Notes: generated by a model from the letters alone, not told the origin. Shown: positions 1 to 8,802, counted from the first letter of the stretch. The stretch: 30,728 nt of DNA from Intestinibacillus sp964580155 (GCA_964580155.1 CAZOJP010000025.1:1-30728); one strand, 5' to 3'. Made by a program: numbers and translations.

Positions 1-2106
1 TGCCACAACCCGTCCTATGTCGTCAAGGGCTACCCGATGGTTCGCGATGTCAAGCCGGGCGGCATCTTTATGATCAACTGCCAGTGGTCGGACGAAGAGC
101 TGGATCACCACATGCCGGCAGTCGCCAAGCGTTATATCGCGGCGAACAACATTCAGCTTTACACCATCAACGCAATCGACCTCGCCATCGAGATCGGTAT
201 GGGCAAGCGCACCAACACCATTTTGCAGTCCGCATTCTTCTCCCTGGCAAAGGTTATGCCGCAGGAAGAGGCGATCGGCTACATGAAGGATGCCGCTACC
301 CACTCCTACCTCAAGAAGGGCCAGGACGTTGTGGACATGAACCACAAGGCGATCGACGCGGGCGCAACCGCATACCGCAAGATCGAAATCCCCGCTTCCT
401 GGGCGAACGCAGCAGACGCTGCCGCCGACAAGATCCCCGAGGGCCGCGAAGCGACCGTCAAGATGGTCAAGAACATCATGGAGCCCGTTGCGCGCATGGA
501 CGGCGACAGCCTGCCGGTTTCTGCCTTTGCAGATGAGCACGTCGACGGCACCTTTGAGCACGGCGCAGCCGCTTACGAGAAGCGCGGCGTTGCCGTCACC
601 GTTCCGACCTGGAACATGGCCACCTGCATCCAGTGCAACCAGTGCTCGTATGTGTGCCCGCACGCGACCATCCGTCCGTTTGCAATGACCGACGAGGAAG
701 CTGCCGCTGCACCGGAAACCGCAAAGATCATGGACTTCAAGGCCGGCGCCGGCAAGGGCAAGTACAAGTTTGCCATCGCCGTTTCTCCGCTTGACTGCAT
801 GGGCTGCGGCGTGTGCGTCGGCGTGTGCCCGACCAAGAGCCTGACCATGGTGCCGCAGGAGCAGGAAGCTGCAGAGCAGGATTCCTTCGACTACATGGTC
901 GCCAAGGTCACAAGCAAGCCCGAAGTGACGGACGTCAAGACCGTCAAGGGCAGCCAGTTCAAGACCCCGCTGCTCGAGTTCTCCGGCTCGTGCGCAGGCT
1001 GCGCCGAGACCTCCTATGCGCGTCTCATCACCCAGCTTTGCGGCGACCGCATGTATATCTCCAACGCGACCGGCTGTTCGTCCATCTGGGGCGGCCCGGC
1101 TGCAACCTCGCCGTACACGGTTGACAAGACCGGCCGCGGCCCGGCGTGGGCAAACTCCCTGTTCGAGGACAACGCAGAGCACGGCCTCGGCATGTACTAC
1201 GGCCAGAAGGCCATCCGCGACCGCCTGATCGCCAAGATCACGGAGATGCTCGCGGCAGAGGACACACCGGCGGACGCAAAGCCCGCAATGCAGGCCTACC
1301 TTGACACCGCAGAGGACGGCGTTGCCAACGAAAAGGCAACCGCAGACCTCGTGGCTGTGCTCGAAAAGGGCGCGGCGGCAGGCTGCACGCACTGCAAGGA
1401 AGTCCTGGTTGACAAGGATTATCTCGGCAAGAAGTCCGTCTGGATCTTCGGCGGCGACGGCTGGGCATATGACATCGGCTTCGGCGGTCTGGACCATGTT
1501 CTGGCTTCCGGTCAGGACGTCAACGTCATGGTATTTGACACCGAGGTGTACTCCAACACCGGCGGACAGGCCTCCAAGGCGACCCCTGTCGGCGCCGTCG
1601 CACAGTTCGCGGCCGCAGGCAAGTCGATCGGCAAGAAGTCCCTCGCAGAGATGGCGATGAGCTACGGCTATGTCTACGTCGCACAGATCGCGATGGGCGC
1701 GAACATGAACCAGACCCTCAAGGTCATCGCGGAGGCCGAGGCCTACAACGGCCCGTCCCTCATCATCGCGTACTCGCCGTGTGAGATGCACTCCATCAAG
1801 GGCGGCATGGCAAACTGCCAGTCCGAGATGAAGAAGGCAGTCGAGTGCGGCTACTGGAACCTGTTCCGCTTCAATCCGGCTCTCAAGACCGAGGGCAAGA
1901 ACCCCTTCCAGCTCGAGTCCAAGAAGCCGGCGGGCGGCTATCGCGAGTTCATCATGAACGAGGCGCGTTACTCCGCACTGACCCGCTCCTTCCCGGATCG
2001 CGCGGAAGAGCTGTTTGAATCCGCGGCAAAGGATGCCGAGGCGCGTTACGAGAAGCTCGCGCAGATGGAAAAGATGTACAGCGATCTGCACGTCGAAGCG
2101 AAGTAA
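1..2106 (+). CDS. nifJ: Pyruvate:ferredoxin (flavodoxin) oxidoreductase, C-terminal part (5' end outside window)
   Basis: This enzyme oxidises pyruvate and CoA to acetyl-CoA and CO2 and passes the electrons to ferredoxin, a core step of anaerobic metabolism in the cytoplasm. The frame is open from base 1, so the ATG at 37 is internal. About 701 codons are visible; single-chain PFORs are usually near 1170-1190 residues, so roughly 480 residues lie upstream. Visible parts, in order, are the CoA-binding region, a two-cluster ferredoxin domain with CIQCNQCSYVCP (about 622-660) and CMGCGVCVGVCP (about 796-831), the CAGCAE cysteines of the proximal cluster (about 990-1008), and the thiamine-diphosphate site with GDGWAYDIGFGG (about 1462-1497) and the downstream SNTGGQ motif. 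No frameshift is visible. The gene ends with TAA and is followed by a terminator. The family call is very secure. Confidence 0.97.
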   Translation, partial: CHNPSYVVKGYPMVRDVKPGGIFMINCQWSDEELDHHMPAVAKRYIAANNIQLYTINAIDLAIEIGMGKRTNTILQSAFFSLAKVMPQEEAIGYMKDAATHSYLKKGQDVVDMNHKAIDAGATAYRKIEIPASWANAADAAADKIPEGREATVKMVKNIMEPVARMDGDSLPVSAFADEHVDGTFEHGAAAYEKRGVAVTVPTWNMATCIQCNQCSYVCPHATIRPFAMTDEEAAAAPETAKIMDFKAGAGKGKYKFAIAVSPLDCMGCGVCVGVCPTKSLTMVPQEQEAAEQDSFDYMVAKVTSKPEVTDVKTVKGSQFKTPLLEFSGSCAGCAETSYARLITQLCGDRMYISNATGCSSIWGGPAATSPYTVDKTGRGPAWANSLFEDNAEHGLGMYYGQKAIRDRLIAKITEMLAAEDTPADAKPAMQAYLDTAEDGVANEKATADLVAVLEKGAAAGCTHCKEVLVDKDYLGKKSVWIFGGDGWAYDIGFGGLDHVLASGQDVNVMVFDTEVYSNTGGQASKATPVGAVAQFAAAGKSIGKKSLAEMAMSYGYVYVAQIAMGANMNQTLKVIAEAEAYNGPSLIIAYSPCEMHSIKGGMANCQSEMKKAVECGYWNLFRFNPALKTEGKNPFQLESKKPAGGYREFIMNEARYSALTRSFPDRAEELFESAAKDAEARYEKLAQMEKMYSDLHVEAK

Positions 2107-2136
2107 TCCAAATCCCACCGCTGCACGCGCAGCGAC

Positions 2137-2171
2137 AAAGCCCTCTGCCAAAACCATGGCAGGGGGCTTTT
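2137..2171 (+). terminator. Rho-independent terminator after nifJ
   Basis: A 14-bp stem (AAAGCCCTCTGCCA against TGGCAGGGGGCTTT, one G-T wobble) has a short loop and ends in a T-run. It lies 30 bases after the nifJ stop codon. Confidence 0.85.
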
Positions 2172-2352
2172 ATGTGTGCCGGCAGCGCAGGCGCCGTGCA
2201 TATCGCACGGGTTTTGCAGTCTTTTTAGCGTTATGCACAATATTCAAAGTTGTCATTTGTTATTTTCGTATAGTTCGAGCCTATCTTTTTACGGCTGTTC
2301 CGTGTATACTAATATCAATAAGAAAATACGAAACAAGAAAGGAAATGTTACT

Positions 2353-2457
2353 TTGAAAAAGAAATCTTCTAATTCTCTGCAGAACATGCTCACCTTTTTG
2401 CAGATTGACTGCGATCCGATGCTTTACCGTTTTGTTCGCCGTAATAACAGCAAGTAA
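2353..2457 (+). CDS. Small protein of unknown function (34 aa)
   Basis: I do not recognise this family. The proposed start is TTG at 2353, preceded by GAAAGGAAA at 2337-2345, with the GG about 10 bases upstream. In-frame upstream codons run into non-coding-looking sequence back to 2176, so the longer frame is unlikely. The peptide begins MKKKSSNS, has one cysteine, a central LTFLQIDCDPMLY stretch and a basic end (RFVRRNNSK). That gives a charged-hydrophobic-charged layout without an obvious secretion signal. A possible -10 (TATACT, 2305-2310) lies upstream, with no good -35. A perfect bidirectional terminator follows at 2504-2537. The unit therefore stands alone between the nifJ terminator and the lacI-type gene. 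It could be a regulatory or membrane-associated small protein, or a chance frame; the ribosome binding site and terminator argue for a real gene. Confidence 0.55.
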   Translation: MKKKSSNSLQNMLTFLQIDCDPMLYRFVRRNNSK

Positions 2458-2503
2458 TTACAAGCGACGCATTCTTTATGATCTATTCACAATTTCATCC
2501 ATT

Positions 2504-2537
2504 AAAAAGCCGCGTTCTTTTCAGAACGCGGCTTTTT
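2504..2537. terminator. Bidirectional terminator between the small gene and the lacI-type gene
   Basis: A perfect 15-bp stem (AAAAAGCCGCGTTCT with its complement) has a four-base loop and T-runs on both strands. It can end the small gene on the plus strand and the LacI-type gene on the minus strand. The 128 bases from here to the LacI stop codon hold nothing else I can support. Confidence 0.9.
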
Positions 2538-2665
2538 ATGATGGAAAAATGAAAAAGGAAAGATATAGGAAGCGTAGAGGTCATACGCAAGTCCCCTTTG
2601 TGGCGGAGTCTGCGCCGCAGCGCGGTGCAGGCCCCATCGGGCGGTTTCCCGTGCTTTTGCACCGA

Positions 2666-3715
2666 TTATGCGCGATACTTAAGCGACTCCTTTTCTTGCA
2701 GGAGCGCGGCGCACGAGGCCCGCTGTATGAGCTTTGGCTCTATGATGCGGTGAACGTTCTGGTTTTGCTCTTCACCCTCGATGACGGAGATTAGCAGATC
2801 AACCGCGGTTTCCGCCAGCGTCGTTTTGCACTGGTCGATCGTCGTGATGGAAATTTTGGGGAGCGCGGAATAGGTGATATTATCAAAGCCCAGCAGCGAA
2901 AAATCGCTCGGAATGTTGATATTCAGCTCATCCGCCGCTTGCAGCACGCCCAGCGCGAGGGAGTCCGTCGTGGCGAAGATCGCCGTGCAGTCCCCCCCTC
3001 TGGAGAGCAGCTGCTTGCCGAGCCGGTAGCCCACCGAAAGGCTGGAGCAGTTATCCGGATTCTCCAGCACCATGGGCGCCAGATTGTGCTCGTTCAGCGC
3101 GGTGCAAAACCCGCTAAAGCGTGCGCGATGGGCGATACTGCTTGTGCGCAGCCCCAAGTACGCAATCTTTTTATGTCCGAGTCCGCACAGATATTGTCCG
3201 GCTAAGTATCCGCCTGTCTGGTTGTCTATGCTGACCGTGTTAAACTGATCCTCCGGCCCTGCAAAAACCGCATCGCCCAGCAGCACCATCGGCACGGTGT
3301 TTTTGTACTCCCCGATCCAGCCGGCGGTGTCGTCGTTCGAGCCTGCAAGGATGATCCCGTCCGCCTGGTGGCTGATGAGCAGATCAATCAGGTTGCGCGT
3401 GTGGTCGGTGTTGAGCATGCTGTTGCTCAGCATGATGTTGTATCCGTTTTCATAGGCATGCTTTTCAATGCCGAAGGCAAGCTCTGCATAGAACGGGTTT
3501 GCAACATCGGGGACAACCAGACCCAGCATATTGGTTTTGTTGCTGATGAGACTGCGCGCCAAGGAATTGGCGCGGTAGCCTTCTTTTTGACAGATTTCAA
3601 GGATACGGCTCCTTGTCTGTTCGCTGACCTCGCTAGAACCGCTGAGCGCACGGGAAACGGTGGCATAGGAAACCCCAGCGATTTTTGCGATGTCTTTTAT
3701 TGTAATACGCCGCAT
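2666..3715 (-). CDS. LacI/GalR-family transcriptional regulator
   Basis: A 349-residue regulator of normal LacI-family length. The N-terminal helix-turn-helix (residues 3-25) reads TIKDIAKIAGVSYATVSRAL, followed by the hinge region up to about residue 60. The rest is a periplasmic-binding-protein-like effector domain with typical landmarks: LGLVVPDVANPFYAEL, then IDNQTGGYLAGQYL, then a GFDNI motif. The start has a strong ribosome binding site (GAGGAAGAGGGAG). It lies 114 bases downstream of the kinase gene on the same strand, so it may be cotranscribed with it. PurR-like palindromes sit in the kinase promoter, the divergent HAD/ABC promoter and the PHP promoter, which makes this protein the likely local repressor. 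That link is inference. The inducer is unknown. Confidence 0.93.
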   Translation of the reverse strand: MRRITIKDIAKIAGVSYATVSRALSGSSEVSEQTRSRILEICQKEGYRANSLARSLISNKTNMLGLVVPDVANPFYAELAFGIEKHAYENGYNIMLSNSMLNTDHTRNLIDLLISHQADGIILAGSNDDTAGWIGEYKNTVPMVLLGDAVFAGPEDQFNTVSIDNQTGGYLAGQYLCGLGHKKIAYLGLRTSSIAHRARFSGFCTALNEHNLAPMVLENPDNCSSLSVGYRLGKQLLSRGGDCTAIFATTDSLALGVLQAADELNINIPSDFSLLGFDNITYSALPKISITTIDQCKTTLAETAVDLLISVIEGEEQNQNVHRIIEPKLIQRASCAALLQEKESLKYRA

Positions 3716-3829
3716 TCTACTCCCTCTTCCTCAAAATTTTTCATATAGATAGCATACCTTAATCAATAAAACTGCATGCCAGAATGCAATTTTGTGCGTT
3801 GAGGAAGTGGGTACAGTATCTTTTAGAAA

Positions 3830-4705
3830 TTACGCATAAAATTCTTTGATGAATGCAAATACATCCTGCTCGCTGCCGCGGAACGGGCCCGGCGCTTCCA
3901 TCTTAAGCGACACCAGCGCGGTTGCAAACTGCAGCGCGTCCGGAATGCTGTGGCCCAGCATGCGGCGGCTGAGGTAGGAGCCGAAGGTGGTGTCGCCGCG
4001 CCCTGTGCGTCCGGACAGGTTGCGCGCCTTGACAGGGCAGGTATAGAATTCCTTGCCGTCATAGACCAGCATCTCGGTGTTGTGGGAGATCATGATTTCC
4101 TTTGCGCCCCACTCGTGCAGGATTTCCGCAGCGCGGCGGCGGTCGTCTGTTCCCGTCAGGATCTCCGCTTCGGCCGCGTCGGTCTTGAGGAAGTCAAAGT
4201 ACGGCAGGAACTGCTTCTTTTCCGCCCAGTCGTGGAACAGCATATCGCCGTTTTCGTTGTGACGCAGGAAGCCCTGAATGTCCGCGGAAACGAGGCCGCG
4301 CTTGGAGAGCGCCACAATAAGCTCGGACGGATAGTCGCCGTACAGCAGCCCCGCCAGGTGGAACAGCTTGCACTCGACATCCGGAATGTCGCTCGTATAG
4401 ATCGGATCGGACTGCGCCAGGCACTTTGCCACGCGGCGCTCGCGGTCCGCGGTGAAGTACTGGTTCTGCATCAATGTAGTGCGCAGCGAGGGCAGCAGCG
4501 CGATTTTTTCCTCCGGCATTTCAAATGAACGTATAATGTCCTGATCGTGCTCATTTATTTTAACAGCGGCAAAAACGTTTGCGCCGGCGGCCTTTGCCGC
4601 ATAGGTGCAGAAGAACACCGCACCCCCGATTTCCTGAACTTTTTCCCCGGTATAGTCGATGTTAATGTCGCGAGTTGCCGGGCCAATCATCATAATATCA
4701 CACAT
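3830..4705 (-). CDS. PfkB/ribokinase-family carbohydrate kinase
   Basis: A 291-residue protein with the PfkB fold signatures: an N-terminal IGPATRDI segment, the substrate-binding GG at residues 27-28, and the C-terminal signature SGRTGRGDTTFGSYL, where D238 is the expected catalytic base and the GRGD stretch forms the anion hole. Family members phosphorylate sugars, nucleosides or inositols with ATP. The substrate cannot be read from sequence; a sugar or a polyol such as inositol would fit. It is transcribed divergently from the HAD/ABC operon and precedes the LacI-type gene. Its promoter carries an operator-like palindrome, and a second palindrome lies within codons 41-46. Together this suggests a kinase that re-phosphorylates a product of the neighbouring phosphatases, which is inference. 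Confidence 0.88.
   Translation of the reverse strand: MCDIMMIGPATRDINIDYTGEKVQEIGGAVFFCTYAAKAAGANVFAAVKINEHDQDIIRSFEMPEEKIALLPSLRTTLMQNQYFTADRERRVAKCLAQSDPIYTSDIPDVECKLFHLAGLLYGDYPSELIVALSKRGLVSADIQGFLRHNENGDMLFHDWAEKKQFLPYFDFLKTDAAEAEILTGTDDRRRAAEILHEWGAKEIMISHNTEMLVYDGKEFYTCPVKARNLSGRTGRGDTTFGSYLSRRMLGHSIPDALQFATALVSLKMEAPGPFRGSEQDVFAFIKEFYA
4569..4584. promoter_or_regulatory. Intragenic LacI/PurR-like operator candidate
   Basis: The sequence GCAAAAACGTTTGCGC shares the 12-mer AAAACGTTTGCG with the operator at 4888-4902. It lies about 128 bases inside the kinase gene and its centre (4576.5) is 158 bases from the centre of the kinase-promoter operator. It could be an auxiliary looping site or a coincidence of the codons for GANVFA. 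Confidence 0.45.
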
Positions 4706-4727
4706 TCTATGATACCCCTTTCCTTTT

Positions 4728-4777
4728 CGTAATCGTTTGCGTTAAAGTCATTATAACATTATCACATACAATGTCTA
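4728..4777 (-). promoter_or_regulatory. Kinase promoter with LacI-type operator
   Basis: Reading the minus strand, TAGACA (4777-4772), a 16-base spacer and an extended -10 TGTTATAAT (TATAAT at 4755-4750) form a strong promoter. The palindrome CGTAATCGTTTGCG (4728-4741; ACGCAAACGATTACG on the minus strand) sits directly at the expected start of transcription, a classic repression position. Confidence 0.75.
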
Positions 4778-4843
4778 TTGTACATGTTTCACAAAATTTA
4801 GGTTGCATTATTCGTAGGATTATCAAAATACGGCAAAATGCTA

Positions 4844-4902
4844 TTGACAACAAAAAAGACTAGTGGTACTATAAGTTCAAACATTAGCGAAAACGTTTGC
4901 GT
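4844..4902 (+). promoter_or_regulatory. Promoter and LacI-type operator of the HAD/ABC operon
   Basis: A consensus -35 TTGACA (4844-4849), a 17-base spacer and an extended -10 TGGTACTAT (TACTAT at 4867-4872) are followed by the palindrome GCGAAAACGTTTGCGT (4887-4902). On the minus strand it reads ACGCAAACGTTTTCGC, almost the classical PurR box. It covers about +8 to +23, which suits repression. A CcpA cre site is an alternative reading. Confidence 0.8.
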
Positions 4903-4934
4903 CGTTAACTACGGAGAACAGATGAGGTGATATC

Positions 4935-5690
4935 ATGATTAAGGCTGTATGGTTTGACATCGGCGGCACGGTGCACACGCAGGACGCGACCCCGTCGAAT
5001 GACGAAGCATATGCCAAGCGGCTATATGACTATTTAACCGCACACGGAATTGAAACCACTCAGACACCGGCGGAGCTGCTGGAACACATCAATGCAGGGG
5101 CAAAGGCCTATAAGGTCCGCTCGGAAGAAAAAATGGCCGAGCTTCCCGGCGATCAAATCTGGCGCGAGTTTATGTTGAAGGACTTCTCCGTGCCCGCATC
5201 CAAGCTGGACGGGCTGGGCGAGGATCTTTCCTACATGTTTGACCGCTGGCGCAAGGTGATCACGCGACGGGAAGGCCTGGAGGACACCTTGAAGCAGCTG
5301 CGTGATGCAGGTTATCGCCTCGGTGTAATTTCCAACATTATGAGTACAACCTTTGTGCCCCGCATTCTGGAGGAGCATGGGGTGCAGCAGTACTTTGAAT
5401 GTATCCTCATGAGCAGCGTGCACGGACCTCGAAAACCGGAGCGCGGCTTATTCGATGTGGCGAAGGAAAGGATGGGGCTATCGGAACATGAATTGGCCTA
5501 TGTAGGCGACACAATCTCCAGAGACGTGCGCGGCGTGCGCGCTGCGGGCTGGGAGATGATGATCCAAATCGAAAATCCGCGTGTTGCGCACAAGGATCAA
5601 AAATTCTTGGACTGCGGATACAAGCCGGACTATCTCATCCAATCTCTACTGGAGATTCCACCTATCGTAGAACGGTTTAACGCAAGATAG
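4935..5690 (+). CDS. HAD-superfamily hydrolase (first of a colinear pair)
   Basis: A 251-residue class-I HAD hydrolase, expected to be a cytoplasmic phosphatase. Motif I is FDIGGT with nucleophile D8. The residue two places on is G10 instead of the usual aspartate. Motif II is VISN (S133), motif III is RKP (K167) and motif IV is GDTISRD (D192, D197). A helical cap lies between motifs I and II. It is the first gene of the operon driven from 4844, has a GAGGTGATATC ribosome binding site before ATG, and stops 19 bases before the permease. It is homologous over its whole length to the HAD at 11680-12447. The missing second aspartate also occurs in E. coli YihX (FDLGNV), a sugar-phosphate phosphatase, so activity is still plausible. 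The substrate is unknown. Confidence 0.88.
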   Translation: MIKAVWFDIGGTVHTQDATPSNDEAYAKRLYDYLTAHGIETTQTPAELLEHINAGAKAYKVRSEEKMAELPGDQIWREFMLKDFSVPASKLDGLGEDLSYMFDRWRKVITRREGLEDTLKQLRDAGYRLGVISNIMSTTFVPRILEEHGVQQYFECILMSSVHGPRKPERGLFDVAKERMGLSEHELAYVGDTISRDVRGVRAAGWEMMIQIENPRVAHKDQKFLDCGYKPDYLIQSLLEIPPIVERFNAR

Positions 5691-5709
5691 CAAAAGGGGG
5701 AAGCTATTC

Positions 5710-7548
5710 ATGGAATCAACGCAACTCAACTATAGCAAGTCCAAGCGCTTAAAGAATCAGATTCAGGCTGTGGTAACAAATCCTTATAACGTCATTGTTC
5801 TTGTTGCGATTGTACTGCTTACATATCTGATCGTATTGCCGCTGTGGGACATGATTGCGACAACTTTCAAACTGGCGCAGCGCGATCTGCGCGTGGCGGG
5901 CGACGGCATGGTGGCCGGACAGTTTACCTTCTATTATTGGAAGCGGCTGCTCGCAAGTGAGCTCACCACACGTCTGCTCATCAAGCCGCTGCTCAACTCG
6001 CTTCTGATCGGATTTTCCGTTTCCGTGTGTGCAATCACAATTGGCTCTCTGCTGGCCTGGCTGATGGTGCGCACCGACCTGCCTTTCAAGAAGTTCTTCT
6101 CCCTGGCGGTTATCATTCCTTATATGATCCCGTCCTGGTGTAAGTCTCAGGCATGGCTGACCATGTTCAAAACCGAGCGTATCGGCGGTGCTCCCGGCTT
6201 CCTCACGAGCTTGGGCATCAGTGTGCCGGACTGGCTCGCTTACGGACCCATCGCGATTATCACTGTTCTCTCTCTTCATTATTATGCCTACGCGTACCTG
6301 TTGGTCTCAGCCGCTCTCAACTCCATCAACTCGGAGCTTGAGGAGATGGGCGAGATCCAGGGCGCAGGCAAAGCAACCATTCTGCGCAAGATTACACTGC
6401 CGCTTGTTCTGCCGGCCATGCTGTCCGCCGTTATCCTGACATTCTCCAAGGCGATCGGCACCTTCGGCGTAATCAACTACCTGGGCAGCAAGGTGAACTT
6501 CTTCACCCTGTCCAGCCAGCTGTACATGAACAGCAAGTCGCAGAACACGCAGACCGCATTTGCGATGGCACTCATCATGATTTGCATTGCTTCTATTTCT
6601 GTATTTGTCAACCAGAAGCTGATTGGCTCGCGCAAATCCTATGCGACCATCGGCGGTAAGGGCGGACGCTCCACCTTGATTCGTCTGGGTGTGCAAAAAC
6701 CGCTGATTACAATCGCACTGCTTGCATTCTTCACCGTCGGCATCATCATGCCCATCCTCATCCTCATCCTGGAGTCCTTCATGATGAAGCAGGGTGTCTA
6801 TTCCCTCGCGAACTTGACGACCCACTACTGGATCGGTGATCCGAACCCCACCATTATGGAGGGTCTGCCCGGCATCTTCAAGAACAGAGACTTTATCAAC
6901 TCTTTGACGAACTCTCTGAAGCTGACCTTTGTCAACGGCATTTTCGGCACAATCTTCGGTCAGATGATCGGTTACATCTGTGCCAAGGGTCGCGGCAAGC
7001 TACATGGTAAGGTTGTGGAGCAGCTGGTGTTTATCCCCTACCTGATTCCGTCCATCGCCTTCGGCGGTATCTTCCTGTCCATGTTCTCCAAGCCGCAGAC
7101 GCTGTTCGGCGTTACGCTGATCCCGTCACTTTACGGCACCTTTGCACTCTTGACGCTGACCTCGGTTGTCAAGCATCTGCCCTTCGCGTCCCGCGCCGGT
7201 ACTGCCAACATGCTGCAAATCGGCGGCGAGCTTGAAGAAGCAGCGATGATTGCAGGAGCAGGATTCTTCAAGCGCTTTTTGCGCATCGTGTTCCCGCTGT
7301 CCAAGGGCGGCTTCCTCTCGGGCTTTATGCTGATCTTTGTTTCCATCATGAAGGAGCTGGACCTCATCATCCTGATTATGACGCCCACCACCTCAACGCT
7401 GCCATATCTGGCATTCCAGTATCAGAACGGAAACTCGCCGCAAGCATCGAACTGTGTAGCAATCGTCATGTTCTCGATTGTATTCCTAGTCTATGCGATC
7501 GCAAACCTGGTCGGCGACGCAGACCTTGCCAAGAGCATGGGCGGCTAA
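5710..7548 (+). CDS. ABC transporter permease, two fused permease domains (Fe(III)/sugar-phosphate/phosphonate type)
   Basis: A 612-residue integral membrane protein with about twelve hydrophobic segments, made of two tandem binding-protein-dependent permease domains. Each half has an EAA-type cytoplasmic loop for docking the ATPase: EEMGEIQGAGKATILRK in the first half and EEAAMIAGAGFFKRFLRI in the second. Fused permeases of this size are typical of FbpB/AfuB-like importers, whose known substrates include ferric iron, sugar phosphates (AfuABC), 2-aminoethylphosphonate and related anions. The gene follows the HAD by 19 bases with the ribosome binding site AAAGGGGGAAG and is followed by ATPase and binding-protein genes. 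The surrounding phosphatases favour an organophosphate over iron, which is inference. Confidence 0.92.
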   Translation: MESTQLNYSKSKRLKNQIQAVVTNPYNVIVLVAIVLLTYLIVLPLWDMIATTFKLAQRDLRVAGDGMVAGQFTFYYWKRLLASELTTRLLIKPLLNSLLIGFSVSVCAITIGSLLAWLMVRTDLPFKKFFSLAVIIPYMIPSWCKSQAWLTMFKTERIGGAPGFLTSLGISVPDWLAYGPIAIITVLSLHYYAYAYLLVSAALNSINSELEEMGEIQGAGKATILRKITLPLVLPAMLSAVILTFSKAIGTFGVINYLGSKVNFFTLSSQLYMNSKSQNTQTAFAMALIMICIASISVFVNQKLIGSRKSYATIGGKGGRSTLIRLGVQKPLITIALLAFFTVGIIMPILILILESFMMKQGVYSLANLTTHYWIGDPNPTIMEGLPGIFKNRDFINSLTNSLKLTFVNGIFGTIFGQMIGYICAKGRGKLHGKVVEQLVFIPYLIPSIAFGGIFLSMFSKPQTLFGVTLIPSLYGTFALLTLTSVVKHLPFASRAGTANMLQIGGELEEAAMIAGAGFFKRFLRIVFPLSKGGFLSGFMLIFVSIMKELDLIILIMTPTTSTLPYLAFQYQNGNSPQASNCVAIVMFSIVFLVYAIANLVGDADLAKSMGG

Positions 7549-7635
7549 GAACGTGCCTGTTCAAGCGGCATGTACATTGCTATCAATTCCGTTCCTGTTT
7601 CAGAGAATCGGACCATTTAAAAAGGAGTTTGGGTA

Positions 7636-8757
7636 ATGAGCGAAATTGTACTGAAGCATATTGATAAGTACTATGGTAAAAACCACGTCCTGAAGGATGT
7701 CAACCTCACCATTGAAGATGGCGACTTTATGACCCTGCTGGGACCGTCCGGCTGCGGCAAGACCACAACGCTGCGCGTCGTCTCCGGTCTGGAGAAGCCG
7801 CAAAACGGTACGCTGCACATGGACGGCAAGGAAATTGTAAACGCGGCGGAAGCAAAATTTGCTCCGCCCAGCGAGCGCGGTCTCAACCTTGTGTTCCAGT
7901 CCTACGCACTGTGGCCGCACATGACCGTGCGCGAAAACATCGCCTTCGGCCTGAATATTCAGAAGCTGCCCAAGGCGGATGTTGAAAAGCGCACCAAGGA
8001 CGCGCTCCAGCGGATGCAGATTCTGAACTTCATCGACCGCTATCCCTCCGAGCTGTCCGGCGGACAGCAGCAGCGCGTTGCGATTGCACGTGCGATTGCC
8101 TCCGAGCCGCAGCTGCTGCTGCTTGACGAGCCTCTTTCCAACCTGGACGCCAAGCTGCGCGTAGACATGCGCAGTGAGCTCAAGCGTCTGCATACGGAAA
8201 CCGGCACCACGATGATTTACGTCACGCATGATCAGGTCGAGGCGCTAACCATGTCCACCAAGATTGCCCTTTTCCGCGAAGGCATCATTGTTCAGGTGGC
8301 GCCGCCGCTGGAGCTGTACAACAACCCCTGCAACCTGTACGTCGCAGACTTCATCGGCAACCCCCGCATCAACTTTGTGGATGCGCAGGCGACCATCAGC
8401 GGCGGCGTCATGACAACCTCCGGCCCTCTCGGCAAGATAGAGTTCCCCGTCGCAGACATGACGGAGGACGCAGCGAAGAGCGGCTCCTTCGAGACCGTAC
8501 TCGGCATTCGTCCCGAGCAGGTCGTCATCAACAGCGAGCGGCAGTCCCCCTCCGACATCGAAGCGATCGTATACACGACGATGCCCGCCGGCTCCGAGAC
8601 CCTGGTCACCGTCCACGTCAACTCGGTCAACATGGTCATCAAGACCCTGGGTATCACGCACTTCGATTCCGACCAAACCGTATACCTTTCGATCGATGCA
8701 AAGAAAATCAACGTATTCGATAAGAAATCCGAGGCACTTATTAAGTATTCGCTGTGA
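7636..8757 (+). CDS. ABC transporter ATP-binding protein
   Basis: A 373-residue ATPase that powers the adjacent permease at the inner face of the membrane. It has Walker A GPSGCGKTT (36-44), a Q-loop in VFQSYALWPH, the signature LSGGQQQ (140-146), Walker B LLLLDEP (160-166) with the D-loop SNLDAKLR, and the switch H198 in YVTHDQ. About 130 further residues form a TOBE-like C-terminal domain, normal for the PotA/FbpC/MalK group. The ribosome binding site AAAAAGGAG precedes ATG. The 87 bases separating it from the permease hold no clear terminator, so it belongs to the same operon. Confidence 0.95.
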   Translation: MSEIVLKHIDKYYGKNHVLKDVNLTIEDGDFMTLLGPSGCGKTTTLRVVSGLEKPQNGTLHMDGKEIVNAAEAKFAPPSERGLNLVFQSYALWPHMTVRENIAFGLNIQKLPKADVEKRTKDALQRMQILNFIDRYPSELSGGQQQRVAIARAIASEPQLLLLDEPLSNLDAKLRVDMRSELKRLHTETGTTMIYVTHDQVEALTMSTKIALFREGIIVQVAPPLELYNNPCNLYVADFIGNPRINFVDAQATISGGVMTTSGPLGKIEFPVADMTEDAAKSGSFETVLGIRPEQVVINSERQSPSDIEAIVYTTMPAGSETLVTVHVNSVNMVIKTLGITHFDSDQTVYLSIDAKKINVFDKKSEALIKYSL

Positions 8758-8802
8758 GCAGTTTCACACGAAGATAGAGGACAAATTTGAAGGAGGATTC
8801 AT

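Noticed and set aside
2538..2665. Small plus-strand frame starting with MKKERYRKRR
   Set aside because: It runs into the LacI-type gene on the opposite strand, follows a terminator without a promoter, and has no ribosome binding site of note.
4728..4902. CcpA cre sites instead of local LacI-type operators
   Set aside because: The cores are compatible with cre, but the flanks start CG rather than TG at the kinase and ABC promoters, and a LacI-type gene is adjacent. The cre reading is less likely but not excluded, especially for the PHP site.
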